From Oceanicola sp. (lineage in GTDB: Bacteria > Pseudomonadota > Alphaproteobacteria > Rhodobacterales > Rhodobacteraceae): a stretch of 64,000 bases of DNA. The stretch is from assembly GCA_017792405.1 (NCBI GenBank), contig CP051231.1:1924895-1988894 (forward strand), read 5' to 3'. The notes under the pieces are model-generated. The model made no database searches. It was not told the origin of the DNA and worked only from the letters and a program-made list of their open reading frames with translations. Position 1 is the stretch's first letter, and the number at the start of each line of letters is the position of its first letter. Shown one piece after another: positions 53,046 through 62,760 of the stretch. Both the position numbers and the translations under genes were made by a program.

Positions 53046-54638
53046 ATGAAACGCACCCGCCTGACCGCGGCCGCGCTGCTGCTTGCCGGCAGCCCCGGCC
53101 TCGCCACCGCCGCCCCCGATGCCAAAGGCTGCGCCGCCCTGCGCGGCCTCTCCGTCGCGCCCGAGGCCATCGGCCTGCCCAGCGGCGGCGCCGACATCCA
53201 CACCGCCACCTTCATCGAAACGCCCACGCCCTACTGCCAGATCAACGGTGCCATCGACCCGGTAGATCCCTCGGCGCCCGACATCAACTTTCAGGTCAAC
53301 CTCCCCGCCGAGTGGAACGGCAAGGCCCTCCACTACGGCGGTGGCGGCTACAATGGCGCCCTCGTCACCGGTCTCGATCAGGCCAAGTTCAACCCCGCCT
53401 CCGAGCCGACCCCGCTCGAAAAGGGCTACGCCACATGGGGCAGCGACAGCGGCCACCAATCCGGCTCCTCACTCTCCGGCGAGTTCATGCGGAACGAGGA
53501 ATCCCTGCGCAACTTCGGCGGCGAGCAACTGAAGAAAACTCGCGATGCCGCCATGGCCGCGCTCGAGGCCTTCTACGGCGAGGCCCCCTCCCGCACCTAC
53601 TTCCAAGGCAGCTCGCAGGGCGGCCACGAGGCGATGATCGCCATCCAGCGCTGGCCCGATGACTACGACGGCGCCGTTGTCGTCCACCCCGCCAACCCCT
53701 TCGTCGGCCTGCAGCTTTCAGGCAACCGCGCAGGCCAGGCATTCTACGCCGAGGGCGCCTACATGTCTCCCGCCGATGTCGAACTGCTCAACGGCGCGAT
53801 CTTCGCCGCCTGCGACAGCCTCGACGGCGCCGAAGACCGGCTCATCGGCAACATCGCCGCCTGCGAATCCGCCTTCGACGTGCAGTCGCTCGCCTGCGAG
53901 GGCGACACTGCGCAAGAGGGCCAGTGCCTGACCCAAGCCCAGATCACAGCGCTCGATGTCATCGCCACCCGCACCGAAACCCCGCCGCTGCAAGGCGGGG
54001 CCGAGGGCTTCTCCGGCTGGCCGATCTACCTCGCGGGCGATCTCTACGGCCTCTGGGGCATGGGCTCCTCGCCCGAGCCGACGAGCCCGCCCACCCCGGT
54101 GGCCAACTTCGGCCTCGCCGTGCTGGCCGACCCGATGCTGCGCTACGCCGTGCTGGCCGACCCAGAGGCAAACACGCTGGAGTTTGACCCCTCCGCCCAT
54201 GCCGCCCGGCTCACCGAACTGTCCGAAATCACCGATGCCGTGGCCGCCGACATGTCGGGCTTTGCCGATAAGGGCGCCAAGGTGCTGCTGATGCACGGCA
54301 TCACCGATTTCGCCATCCCCTTCGGCAATACTGTCGACTGGTACGAGCGCGTGGTGGCCGAAATGGGCGAGGACGCCACCCGCGACTTCCTGCGCTTCTG
54401 GCTGGTCCCCGGCTTCGGCCACGGCTCCGGCGAGTTCCAGATGCGCTGGTCCAGCCTTGATGCGCTGGACGCATGGGTCGAAGAGGGCACCGCCCCCGAG
54501 GGCCTCGTGATGACCGACGCCGCCGAAGCCACCGCAGGTCGCAGCCGCCCGATGTGCGAATACCCCGCCTTCGCCCGGCTGAACGAGGGTGCCAACGATC
54601 TCAACGCCGCAGCCAGCTACAGCTGCGTCACCGAGTAA
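53046..54638 (+). CDS. Tannase/feruloyl esterase family hydrolase, exported
   Basis: GGGAGGA precedes ATG 53046; a Sec signal peptide MKRTRLTAAALLLAGSPGLA is present. The 530-residue enzyme has the nucleophile motif FQGSSQGGHEAMIAIQ (GxSxGG), a catalytic Asp candidate in MHGITDFAIPFGNTV, and His in VPGFGHGSGEFQMRW. Cysteines around the nucleophile (GCAAL, ACDSL, LACEG, GQC) fit the disulfide pattern of secreted tannases. It probably hydrolyses plant phenolic or aromatic esters in the periplasm or medium. The substrate cannot be told from sequence alone. Confidence 0.9.
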   Translation: MKRTRLTAAALLLAGSPGLATAAPDAKGCAALRGLSVAPEAIGLPSGGADIHTATFIETPTPYCQINGAIDPVDPSAPDINFQVNLPAEWNGKALHYGGGGYNGALVTGLDQAKFNPASEPTPLEKGYATWGSDSGHQSGSSLSGEFMRNEESLRNFGGEQLKKTRDAAMAALEAFYGEAPSRTYFQGSSQGGHEAMIAIQRWPDDYDGAVVVHPANPFVGLQLSGNRAGQAFYAEGAYMSPADVELLNGAIFAACDSLDGAEDRLIGNIAACESAFDVQSLACEGDTAQEGQCLTQAQITALDVIATRTETPPLQGGAEGFSGWPIYLAGDLYGLWGMGSSPEPTSPPTPVANFGLAVLADPMLRYAVLADPEANTLEFDPSAHAARLTELSEITDAVAADMSGFADKGAKVLLMHGITDFAIPFGNTVDWYERVVAEMGEDATRDFLRFWLVPGFGHGSGEFQMRWSSLDALDAWVEEGTAPEGLVMTDAAEATAGRSRPMCEYPAFARLNEGANDLNAAASYSCVTE

Positions 54639-54669
54639 CCCGCTCATCTTCTTGGCAAAAAAATCTCCC

Positions 54670-54702
54670 GCCGGAGGCTCAAATCCTTCTTGGGCCTCCG
54701 GC
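54670..54702. repeat. Intergenic inverted repeat, copy 2 (Rhodobacteraceae GCCGGA-type)
   Basis: GCCGGAGGC (54670-54678) and GCCTCCGGC (54694-54702) form a perfect 9-bp stem with 15-nt loop, preceded by AAAATCTCCC. It is the same design as 36898-36923. It lies between the stops of the convergent tannase and holC genes, so it may act as a transcription stop. Confidence 0.55.
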
Positions 54703-54787
54703 CAACCCGGCCACCCGATGGCCGAACCTTCCCGCCCGCGCCACCAGCGCAGGGCGGGATTTTTCCCGCCATACCGAAGAGCGGCGC

Positions 54788-55252
54788 CTACCCGCCGCTC
54801 TCCGCTTTCTTCTCCCAGCGCCCGCTCTCTTCCGACCAGTACTCGGCCGCAGCACCAGCCCCGGTGAGCGCCTTCCACTGGCCCCGTGCGTGCTGCACCG
54901 CATCCGGGTCATGCCCGTCGAAGAGCACGCAAACCCGCTCCAGCGCGGCCACCTCGCCGGCCTCGACTGCCGCGCCATCCACCGCCATCAGGCAGGTGGC
55001 GCCATTGGGCAGCGCGGCCTCGGTGGTCAGCAGCACCGGCTGCAAGGCGTCATGCAGCCCGCCCGCCAGCCCGTGGGCCAGAAACTGCTCATCCGGCCCC
55101 TGCCACAGCTTCTCGTCGAGCCAGCCCATCCGGCCCGGGTCTCGGCCCCTCACCGCCACCCGCCAGCCCGCAGCAAGGCTGCGCTCCAGCAGCACCGGGA
55201 GGGTCGCCTCCAAGGGCCGCTGGGTCAGGTGGTAGAACATGGCCTTGCCCAT
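54788..55252 (-). CDS. holC: DNA polymerase III chi subunit
   Basis: The product (154 residues, ATG 55252) begins MGKAMFYHLTQRPLEATLPV and contains VLLERSLAAGWRVAVRGRD and FLAHGLAGGLHDALQPVLLT, the conserved HolC fold, then GATCLMAVDG. Chi links the clamp loader to SSB at the replication fork. The start is 5 nt after the pepA stop, the usual pepA-holC arrangement. The C-terminus ends in a basic/Gly tail. Confidence 0.92.
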   Translation of the reverse strand: MGKAMFYHLTQRPLEATLPVLLERSLAAGWRVAVRGRDPGRMGWLDEKLWQGPDEQFLAHGLAGGLHDALQPVLLTTEAALPNGATCLMAVDGAAVEAGEVAALERVCVLFDGHDPDAVQHARGQWKALTGAGAAAEYWSEESGRWEKKAESGG

Positions 55253-55257
55253 GCCGC

Positions 55258-56718
55258 TCAGCCTTCGTAACCGTCCGCGATCATGCGGTTCAGCGCCAGC
55301 ACGCCCCAACCCGAGGCGCCTTTCGGCCCCAGCGCAGGCGCATCGGCAGGCTGGGCCACCCCGGCAATGTCGAGGTGGATCCACGGCGTTTCGTCCTTCA
55401 CGAAGCGCTTGAGGAACTCGGCAGCGGTGACAGACCCGCCCCAGCGGGTGCCCACGTTCTTCACATCCGCCTTCCGGCTCTTCAGCTGCTTGGCATAGGC
55501 CTTGCCCAGCGGCATCAGCCACGCGCCCTCGCCCTCTGCGGCAGCAGCCTTCAGGAAGGCCCCGGCAAACCCGTCGTCGTTGGAGAAGACGCCCGCGTTC
55601 TCATGGCCCAGCGCCACGATGATCGCCCCGGTCAGCGTGGCGAGGTCCACCATCGCGCTCGGCTTGAACCGCTCCTGCGCGTACCACATCACATCGGCCA
55701 GAACGAGGCGGCCCTCGGCGTCGGTGTTGATCACCTCCACCGTGTCGCCCTTCATCGAGGTGACGATATCGCCGGGCCGCTGCGCCCGGCCATCGGGCAT
55801 GTTCTCCACGAGGCCGACGAGGCCGACCACGTTGGCCTTGGCCTTGCGCGCCTTCATCAGCTGCATCACGCCGCTGACCACGCCCGCACCGCCCATGTCC
55901 ATCGTCATGTCTTCCATGCCGCCCGCAGGTTTGAGGCTGATGCCGCCGGTGTCAAAGACCACGCCCTTGCCCACCAGCGCCAGCGGCGGCTCGTCTCCGC
56001 CGCCATTCCACTGCATCACCACTACCTTCGAGGGGCTTTCCGAGCCGATGCCCACACCCAAGAGGCAGCCCATGCCGAGCTTCTCCAACTCGTCCTCCTC
56101 CAGCACCTCCACCGTCAGCCCATCGCCCTCCAGCGCCTTCAGCCGGTCGGCAAAGCTGGTGGTGGTCAGCACGTTGGCCGGCGCATTCACCAGATCGCGG
56201 GTAAAGGCCACACCCTCGGCCATCGCCTGCACGACGCCCGCGTCGATCTCATCGGGATTGTTCGCCATCACGGTGATCTCCACCGCAGGCTTGGCCTCTT
56301 TCGAGGTCATCTCCACGTAGTCATAGGCCCCCAGCAGCGCGCCCAGCACCACTTCGCCCGCCCGCTTGGTGGCGCCCGCCAGCACCAGCACCGGGCCCTC
56401 GCCCGCTGCTTTGCCGATCAGCGCGCCCGCACGCCGGGCCGCCTCCACCGTAGGGCGGCGCGACAGGCGGATCACCTGCACCACCTCGGTCTCCATGCCC
56501 GCAGGGAAGGTCAACTCCTTGGCCTCGCCCTCCTCCAGCTTGCCCCAGTTCTCGCTCTCCACCAGCCGCTTCAGCGCGCCCCGGCTCAGCCGGTTCACCC
56601 GCCGCGCGGGCACATCCAGCTTGCCCTCCTCGGGCACCAGCACCACGACCCGCCCTTTCGCGCCGGCAATGGCCTCGATATCGGTGTCGGTGATGGTGAA
56701 ACGGGGCAGATCGGTCAT
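55258..56718 (-). CDS. pepA: Leucyl aminopeptidase
   Basis: The 486-residue M17 peptidase has the metal-binding [20 protein letters not shown] and [20 protein letters not shown], with catalytic Lys and Arg in these segments and [20 protein letters not shown] between. It trims N-terminal residues from peptides in the cytosol as a hexamer. Length matches the family. holC follows 5 nt downstream, forming an operon. Confidence 0.96.
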   Translation of the reverse strand: MTDLPRFTITDTDIEAIAGAKGRVVVLVPEEGKLDVPARRVNRLSRGALKRLVESENWGKLEEGEAKELTFPAGMETEVVQVIRLSRRPTVEAARRAGALIGKAAGEGPVLVLAGATKRAGEVVLGALLGAYDYVEMTSKEAKPAVEITVMANNPDEIDAGVVQAMAEGVAFTRDLVNAPANVLTTTSFADRLKALEGDGLTVEVLEEDELEKLGMGCLLGVGIGSESPSKVVVMQWNGGGDEPPLALVGKGVVFDTGGISLKPAGGMEDMTMDMGGAGVVSGVMQLMKARKAKANVVGLVGLVENMPDGRAQRPGDIVTSMKGDTVEVINTDAEGRLVLADVMWYAQERFKPSAMVDLATLTGAIIVALGHENAGVFSNDDGFAGAFLKAAAAEGEGAWLMPLGKAYAKQLKSRKADVKNVGTRWGGSVTAAEFLKRFVKDETPWIHLDIAGVAQPADAPALGPKGASGWGVLALNRMIADGYEG

Positions 56719-56795
56719 GGGGCGACTCCTTTGATTGCGTGCCGCCCATAGCTAGGGCGAAACAGCCCCGAAGGAAAAGGGGGGGCTGCGCGGCG

Positions 56796-58070
56796 TCAGG
56801 CTCCGGGCGGCTCCAGCCGGTGGCGCTCGGGCGAGCGCGGGTGCTCCGGGCGCAGCCCGAGGCCCACCACTGCGCCAACCCGGCGCTGCAGCCAGGGAAC
56901 GGCCGAGACGATCCGCAGCGGCAAAGGCGCGCGATCCGGCGGCGCTTCGCCGCCCTCGCGGCTCTCGAGGATCGGGCCGAGCAGCCGGTTCTGTATCAAC
57001 CCCTGCAGGGCCTGGGTCGCCCGCGCCGGCCACGCCCGGCGGCGGCGCAGCGCCTCAAGATCCACCTCCCCAAGCCGCCCCTCCGCCAGCGGCCCGGCAA
57101 AAAGGTTGGCGGCGGCGACCGCATCCTGCACCGCAAGGTTGATCCCCACACCGCCAATCGGCGACATCGCATGTGCCCCGTCACCGATCATCACCAATCC
57201 CGGGCGCGACCATCGCTCCAGCCGGTCCATGCGCACCGTAAGCAGCTTCAGCGCGTCCACGTCCTCCAACTGCGCCACCACCCCGGCAAACTCAGGCACC
57301 GTCGCCGCCACCTCGCGGCGAAAGGCCTCGATCCCCGCCGCCCGCACCTGCGCCGCGCCGCCCTTGCGGATCACATAGGCGCATTGAAAGTAATCGCCCC
57401 GGTCGATCGTCACCAGAATGCGCCCGCCCCGGCTGCGCACCAGCGGCTCCGGCGCATCGGCGCTTTGCTCCCCCTCCGGACGCGGCAGCGAAAACCACAG
57501 CACATCAATCGGCGCGCCCACCTCCTTCAGCGGCAGCCCCGCTGCCTCCCGCACCCGGCTGTGCCGCCCGTCCGCCCCGATCACCAGCCGCGCCGTCACG
57601 CGCCGTTCGCCGCCCTGCTCCCGCACCGTCACCCCGCGCACCGCGCCCTCCGGCCCGTCCTGCACCAGCCCGGTCACCTCGGCCCTCATCCGCAGCTCGA
57701 ACCCCGGCAATTGCGCCCCGGCCCGCGCGATGAAATCCAGCAGATGCCACTGCGGCACCATCGCGATGAACCGGCACCGCGCCTTCAGCCGCGAAAAATC
57801 CGCCACCGCCACCCGCTCGTCACCAAAGACCCCGCCAAGACGCGGCAATCGGCTGTGGGGCAGTTCCAGAAAGCTGTCCAGCAGGCCTAGGTCACCGAAA
57901 ATATCGAGCGTGGAGGGATGTACCGTGTCGCCGCGAAAGTCGCGCAGGAAGTCGCCGTGCTTTTCCAGCACCATCACCCGGCAGCCCGCCCGGGCAAAGA
58001 GCAGGCCCGCCATCATGCCAGCCGGCCCGCCGCCGGCGACGATGCAATCGTACTCCGGTGCCACAGTCAT
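56796..58070 (-). CDS. FAD-dependent monooxygenase/oxidoreductase (PHBH fold)
   Basis: From ATG 58070 the 424-residue protein shows the dinucleotide motif YDCIVAGGGPAGMMAGLLFA, the DG motif VIGADGRHSRVREAAGLPL and GDGAHAMSPIGGVGINLAVQ, the layout of p-hydroxybenzoate hydroxylase-type flavoproteins. It may hydroxylate an aromatic or ubiquinone-like substrate. It lies alone, divergent from lptF. A candidate start at 58097 gives a basic extension without binding site. Confidence 0.88.
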   Translation of the reverse strand: MTVAPEYDCIVAGGGPAGMMAGLLFARAGCRVMVLEKHGDFLRDFRGDTVHPSTLDIFGDLGLLDSFLELPHSRLPRLGGVFGDERVAVADFSRLKARCRFIAMVPQWHLLDFIARAGAQLPGFELRMRAEVTGLVQDGPEGAVRGVTVREQGGERRVTARLVIGADGRHSRVREAAGLPLKEVGAPIDVLWFSLPRPEGEQSADAPEPLVRSRGGRILVTIDRGDYFQCAYVIRKGGAAQVRAAGIEAFRREVAATVPEFAGVVAQLEDVDALKLLTVRMDRLERWSRPGLVMIGDGAHAMSPIGGVGINLAVQDAVAAANLFAGPLAEGRLGEVDLEALRRRRAWPARATQALQGLIQNRLLGPILESREGGEAPPDRAPLPLRIVSAVPWLQRRVGAVVGLGLRPEHPRSPERHRLEPPGA

Positions 58071-58191
58071 TTCGGCCACCTTCCGCAACCTGCGCACCCT
58101 CAGCCTGCCCCGGCATCATTGCCTGTTTCAACCCCGCCCGCGATCCGCTAGATTTCCCGGCAACCAGAACAACACCGCCGGGGCAGTCCGC

Positions 58192-59334
58192 GTGCCGAAA
58201 TACGACCGCTACATCCTGTCCCAGCTCCTCGTGCTCTTCGGCTTCTTCTCGCTCGTGCTGGTCTCGGTCTACTGGGTCAACCGCGCGGTGATCCTGTTTG
58301 ACCAGCTCATCGCAGATGGCCAGTCCGCCGGGGTCTTCGTGGAGTTCACCGCACTCTCGCTGCCCAACGTGATCCGCCTCGTGCTGCCGATGGCCGCCTT
58401 CGTCGCCACGGTCTACGCCACCAACCGGCTGGCCTCCGAGTCCGAACTGGTGGTGATCCAGGCCACTGGCTTCTCCTCTTGGCGGATGGCGCGGCCAGTG
58501 CTGTTCTTCGGCCTCTTCGTGGCGCTGCTGATGGCGGCGCTGGTGCATGTGCTGGTGCCCACCTCCCGCGGCCAATTGGCCGAGCGGCAGGCCGAAATCG
58601 CCAACAACATCACCTCCCGGTTCCTCACCGAGGGGCGGTTCCTGCACCCGGCGGATGGCATCACCTTCTACATCCGCCAGATCTCGCCCGAGGGCGAGCT
58701 GCGCGACGTGTTCCTGTCCGACGCCCGCAACCCCGGTGAACGCACCACCTACACCGCCACCCGCGCCTTTCTCGTCCGGCAGGAGACCGGCCCCAAGCTG
58801 GTGATGTTCGACGGCGCGGCCCAAACCCTCTCCGCCGAGACCGAGCGCCTCTTCAACACCGCCTTCTCCGACTTTTCATACGACATCGGCGCGCTGATCA
58901 CCGCGCGCGAATTCGCGATGACAGACATCCGCCATTACCCGACGCCCGCGCTCTTCGCGCCGACGCCGGAGATACTGGAGATCACGGGGCGCTCCCCGGC
59001 AGAGTTTACCTATGAGGCCAACCTGCGCATCGCCCAGCCCTTCATGGCGCTGGTGGCGGCGCTGATCGGCTTCGCCACGCTGATCACCGGCAGCTTCTCT
59101 CGCTTCGGGGTCTGGCGGCAGATCCTCGTCGCGGTCGGTCTGCTCATCGTGGTGCAGGTGCTGGAGACCGTGGCCGCAGGGGCCGCGCGCAAGGACGCCG
59201 CGCTCTGGCCGCTGGTCTATGTGCCAATCCTCGTCGGGCTGGCGATCACCGCAGCCCTGCTGTGGTATGCCGACAGGCCCTTCCTCTTCACCCGCAGGCG
59301 CCGGGTGAATGGCACGGCGGAGGCGGCGGCATGA
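58192..59334 (+). CDS. lptF: LPS export permease LptF
   Basis: GTG 58192 begins VPKYDRYILSQLLVLFGFFS. The 380-residue protein has the LptF/LptG layout: N-terminal helices (LVLVSVYWVNRAVILFDQLI, LSLPNVIRLVLPMAAFVATV), a periplasmic beta-jellyroll, then three C-terminal helices (FMALVAALIGFATLITGSF, ILVAVGLLIVVQVLETVAAG, LVYVPILVGLAITAALLWYA). With LptG and LptB it extracts lipopolysaccharide from the inner membrane. lptG overlaps its stop (ATGA). Confidence 0.94.
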   Translation: MPKYDRYILSQLLVLFGFFSLVLVSVYWVNRAVILFDQLIADGQSAGVFVEFTALSLPNVIRLVLPMAAFVATVYATNRLASESELVVIQATGFSSWRMARPVLFFGLFVALLMAALVHVLVPTSRGQLAERQAEIANNITSRFLTEGRFLHPADGITFYIRQISPEGELRDVFLSDARNPGERTTYTATRAFLVRQETGPKLVMFDGAAQTLSAETERLFNTAFSDFSYDIGALITAREFAMTDIRHYPTPALFAPTPEILEITGRSPAEFTYEANLRIAQPFMALVAALIGFATLITGSFSRFGVWRQILVAVGLLIVVQVLETVAAGAARKDAALWPLVYVPILVGLAITAALLWYADRPFLFTRRRRVNGTAEAAA

Positions 59335-60440
59335 GGCTCCACCTCTACTTCGCCCGCAAGTTCGCCTTCGCCCTCGCTGGCGTCTTCGCGGTCTTTGCCA
59401 TCCTGCTGACCCTGCTCGACATCGTCGACCAGATGCGCCGCTTCTCCGATGCGGGCATCTCCTTCGGCGGGGCCTTCGAACTCTCGCTGCTGTCGGTGCC
59501 GCAAACGCTCTACCGCATCCTCCCGCTGATCGTGCTGCTGGCCACGCTGGTGCTGTTCCTCGGCCTCGCCCGCAGCTCCGAGCTGGTGGTCACCCGCGCC
59601 GCCGGGCGCTCCGCCATGCGCGCGCTGATCTCCCCGGTGGTCGTCGCCCTGCTGCTCGGCGCCCTCGGCATCGCGGTGATGAACCCCATCGTCGCCGCCA
59701 CCCAAGTCCGCTACGAGCAAAAGTCGGCCGATCTGGAGGCCGGCGGCGGCTCAGTGCTCTCGATCTCTGGCGAGGGCCTCTGGCTCCGGCAGGGCGGCCC
59801 CGAGGGGCAGATGGTCATCCGCGCCTCCCGCGCCAATCTCGAGGGCACCGCCTTCGAGGGCGTCACCTTCATCAGCTTCGCCCCCGAAGGCGCCGAGGTG
59901 CAGGGCCCGGTCCAACGGATCGAGGCCGCCTCCGCCCGGCTCGAACCCGGCCGCTGGGTGCTGGAAAACGCAAAGGTCTGGCCCCTCGTCGGCGTGCCCA
60001 ATCCCGAGGCCGCCTCCTCCCGCGCGATGGAGCTGGAGCTGCCCTCCACGCTGACGCTCGACCAGATCCGCGACAGCTTCGGCACCCCCTCCGCGATCCC
60101 GATCTGGGAGCTGCCCGCCTTCATCTCCAACCTCGAAGGCGCAGGCTTCTCGGCCAAGCTGCACCGGGTCTGGATGCAGATGGAACTTGCGCTGCCGCTC
60201 TTCCTCATGGCGATGGTGCTTGTGGGGGCAGGCTTTACCATGCGCCACACCCGCTTCGGGCGCACCGGGGTGATGGTCCTGCTGGCACTGATGCTCGGCC
60301 TCGCGCTCTACTTCATCCGAAACTTCGCCCAGATCCTCGGCGAGAACGGGCAGATCCCGGTGTCGATGGCCGCGTGGACACCGCCCGTCGCGGGCATCCT
60401 CGCCTCCCTCGCCCTACTCCTGCATCTGGAGGACGGATGA
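59331..60440 (+). CDS. lptG: LPS export permease LptG
   Basis: ATG 59331 overlaps the lptF stop. The 369-residue protein begins MRLHLYFARKFAFALAGVFA and shows the usual LptG helices (LLTLLDIVDQMRRFSDAGIS, LYRILPLIVLLATLVLFLGL, VVVALLLGALGIAVMNPI) and a periplasmic domain with SVLSISGEGLWLRQGG. It pairs with LptF. The lptD gene starts at or 3 nt before its stop (GGATGATG). Confidence 0.94.
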   Translation: MRLHLYFARKFAFALAGVFAVFAILLTLLDIVDQMRRFSDAGISFGGAFELSLLSVPQTLYRILPLIVLLATLVLFLGLARSSELVVTRAAGRSAMRALISPVVVALLLGALGIAVMNPIVAATQVRYEQKSADLEAGGGSVLSISGEGLWLRQGGPEGQMVIRASRANLEGTAFEGVTFISFAPEGAEVQGPVQRIEAASARLEPGRWVLENAKVWPLVGVPNPEAASSRAMELELPSTLTLDQIRDSFGTPSAIPIWELPAFISNLEGAGFSAKLHRVWMQMELALPLFLMAMVLVGAGFTMRHTRFGRTGVMVLLALMLGLALYFIRNFAQILGENGQIPVSMAAWTPPVAGILASLALLLHLEDG

Positions 60441-62608
60441 TGCGCGCGCTCTTCGCTCCCCTCCTTGCGGCCCTCTGCCTCGTCGCCTTGCTCACCGGCC
60501 CGGCCAACGCCCAATCCGCCACCTCGGAGGACGACGCCGTGCTGCTGGCCGACCGCGTCGAGATCGCCGGCAACGACCAACTGATCGCCACCGGCAACGT
60601 CGAGGTGCTGCAAGGCACCACCCGCATGACCGCAAGCCGCATCCTCTACGACCAGAGCACCAACATGCTGGTGATCGACGGGCCGATCACCCTCACCGAC
60701 GGCGCCGACACAGTGATCCTCGCCTCCGAAGCCGCCCTCTCGACCGATCTGCGCAACGGCCTCCTGCGCTCCGCCCGGATGGTGCTGAACCAACAACTCC
60801 AGCTTGCGGCGGCCGAGATCAACCGGGTGAACGGCCGCTACACGCAGCTCTACAAAACCGTCGCCTCCACCTGTCAGGTCTGCGGCAAACGCCCCGTGCC
60901 GCTCTGGCAGATCCGCGCCAAGCGGATCATCCACGATGAGGAGGCCCGCCAACTCTACTTCGACGGCGCCCGCTTCGAGGTTGCCGGGGTGCCGATCATG
61001 TATCTGCCCCGCCTGCGCCTGCCTGACCCCACGCTGAAGCGCACCACCGGGTTTTTGGCTCCCACCTTTCGCTCCACCGACAAGCTCGGCTTCGGGGTGA
61101 AAATCCCCTACTTCATCACCCTGGGCGACCACGCCGACCTCACGCTCACGCCCTACCTCTCCACCAACTCCACCCGCACGCTGGAAATGCGCTTCCGCCG
61201 CGCCTTCCGCGCCGGCACGCTCACCTTCAACGGCGCCGTCTCCGAGGATGACATCCGCGAGGGCGAGCTGCGCTCCTACGGCTTCGTCGAAGGCCAGTTC
61301 GACATCGGCCGCGGCTACGAGCTGACCTTCGATGTCGAGACCGTCTCCGACACCGGCTACCTGCTCGACTACGGCTACTCCGACAAGGACCGGCTCGACA
61401 GCACCGTCGCCATCGCCCGCACCCGGCGCGACCAGAACTTCCAGTTCAACATCACCGCCTACCGCTCCCTGCGCGACGGCGAGAGCAACGAGACCCAGCC
61501 CACCATCACCGCCGACCTGCATTATGAAAAGCGCTTCACCCCGCGCTGGATCGGCGGCTCGGCGGGCTTCACCTTCGACCTGCACAACCACTACCGCCGC
61601 TCCGAGCTGGATGTGGACAGCGCCGATGACGATCTGATCGTCGATGGCCGCGACGTGACCCGCGCCTCCGCGCGGCTCGACTGGCGGCGCGACTGGCTGC
61701 TGAGCAACGGCATCCTGATCGGCGCCCTCGGCGCGGTGAACTTCGACTGGACCAGCGTCACCGACGATGCCGCCTATTCCGAGAGCGTCTTCGAAGTCAC
61801 GCCGCAGGCCGCCGTCGAGCTGCGCTGGCCCTTCATCCGCCGCTCGCCCTACGCCACCCACATTCTCGAACCCATCGTGCAGGTCGCATGGACGCCTGAG
61901 TCCGACACCGCCCTGCCCAACGATGAAAGCACCCTGCTGGAACTCGACGAAGGCAACCTCTTCTCGCTCGACCGCTTCCCCGGCGGCGATGTCTACGAGC
62001 GCGGGCTGCGCACCAACATCGGCCTCCGCTGGACCCGCTTCGATGCCAATGGCTGGACCCTCGGCGTCACCCTCGGACGCATCATCCGCTCCGAAGATCT
62101 CGGCCAGTTTGCCGGCTATCCGGGGCTGGAGGGGCGCAAGTCCGACTGGCTCGCAGCGGTGCAACTGGAGCTGCCCAACCGGGTGACCCTCACCAACCGT
62201 GCCCTCTTCGATGACAATTTCTCCTTCGCCAAGAACGAGCTGCGCGCCGCATGGCGCAGCGACCGGCTCGCAGTTGCGGGCTCCTACATCTGGATGGAGG
62301 CCAACCCGCTCGAAGAACGCCCGCTCGACGTAAACGAGCTGACCCTCGACACCGCCTGGCAGGTCGATGACAACTGGCTGCTCTCGCTCGACTGGCGCTA
62401 CGACGTGGAGCAGGACCGCGCTGCCGAGGCCACCTTCGGCGTCGAATGGCGCAACGAATGCGTCGAGGTCGATTTCACCATCTCCCGCCGCTTTACCTCC
62501 TCCACCGCCGTCGACCCCACCACCGACATCGGCCTGCAGGTCTCGCTCACCGGCTTTGGCGCGGGCCGCGCCTCCCAGCGCCACCTCGCCCGCGCCTGCC
62601 GTGGCTGA
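60440..62608 (+). CDS. lptD: LPS assembly outer membrane protein LptD
   Basis: GGAGG (60428-60432) fits best with ATG 60440 (7 nt) rather than ATG 60437, giving 722 residues. The signal peptide is MRALFAPLLAALCLVALLTG, cleaved after NAQ. The N-terminal OstA/LptA-like domain (ATGNVEVLQGTTRMTASRIL) is followed by a 26-strand type barrel, with cysteines in STCQVCGKR and NECVEVDF that may form the disulfides that LptD needs. It inserts LPS in the outer leaflet. surA follows, so the group handles LPS transport and outer-membrane assembly. Confidence 0.95.
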   Translation: MRALFAPLLAALCLVALLTGPANAQSATSEDDAVLLADRVEIAGNDQLIATGNVEVLQGTTRMTASRILYDQSTNMLVIDGPITLTDGADTVILASEAALSTDLRNGLLRSARMVLNQQLQLAAAEINRVNGRYTQLYKTVASTCQVCGKRPVPLWQIRAKRIIHDEEARQLYFDGARFEVAGVPIMYLPRLRLPDPTLKRTTGFLAPTFRSTDKLGFGVKIPYFITLGDHADLTLTPYLSTNSTRTLEMRFRRAFRAGTLTFNGAVSEDDIREGELRSYGFVEGQFDIGRGYELTFDVETVSDTGYLLDYGYSDKDRLDSTVAIARTRRDQNFQFNITAYRSLRDGESNETQPTITADLHYEKRFTPRWIGGSAGFTFDLHNHYRRSELDVDSADDDLIVDGRDVTRASARLDWRRDWLLSNGILIGALGAVNFDWTSVTDDAAYSESVFEVTPQAAVELRWPFIRRSPYATHILEPIVQVAWTPESDTALPNDESTLLELDEGNLFSLDRFPGGDVYERGLRTNIGLRWTRFDANGWTLGVTLGRIIRSEDLGQFAGYPGLEGRKSDWLAAVQLELPNRVTLTNRALFDDNFSFAKNELRAAWRSDRLAVAGSYIWMEANPLEERPLDVNELTLDTAWQVDDNWLLSLDWRYDVEQDRAAEATFGVEWRNECVEVDFTISRRFTSSTAVDPTTDIGLQVSLTGFGAGRASQRHLARACRG

Positions 62609-62760
62609 GCCCGTCCCGGCGCGCGCGCTCATCACGATCCCGCCAGCCCCGCCAAAGGCCCGTCAATTGCGCTGCCGCCGCCGTGCCTTGCGGGCGTGAC
62701 AAACCCTCCCGCCTTTGCGATAAGAACCCGAACAACCAAGAGAACATCGGGCGGGCAGCC

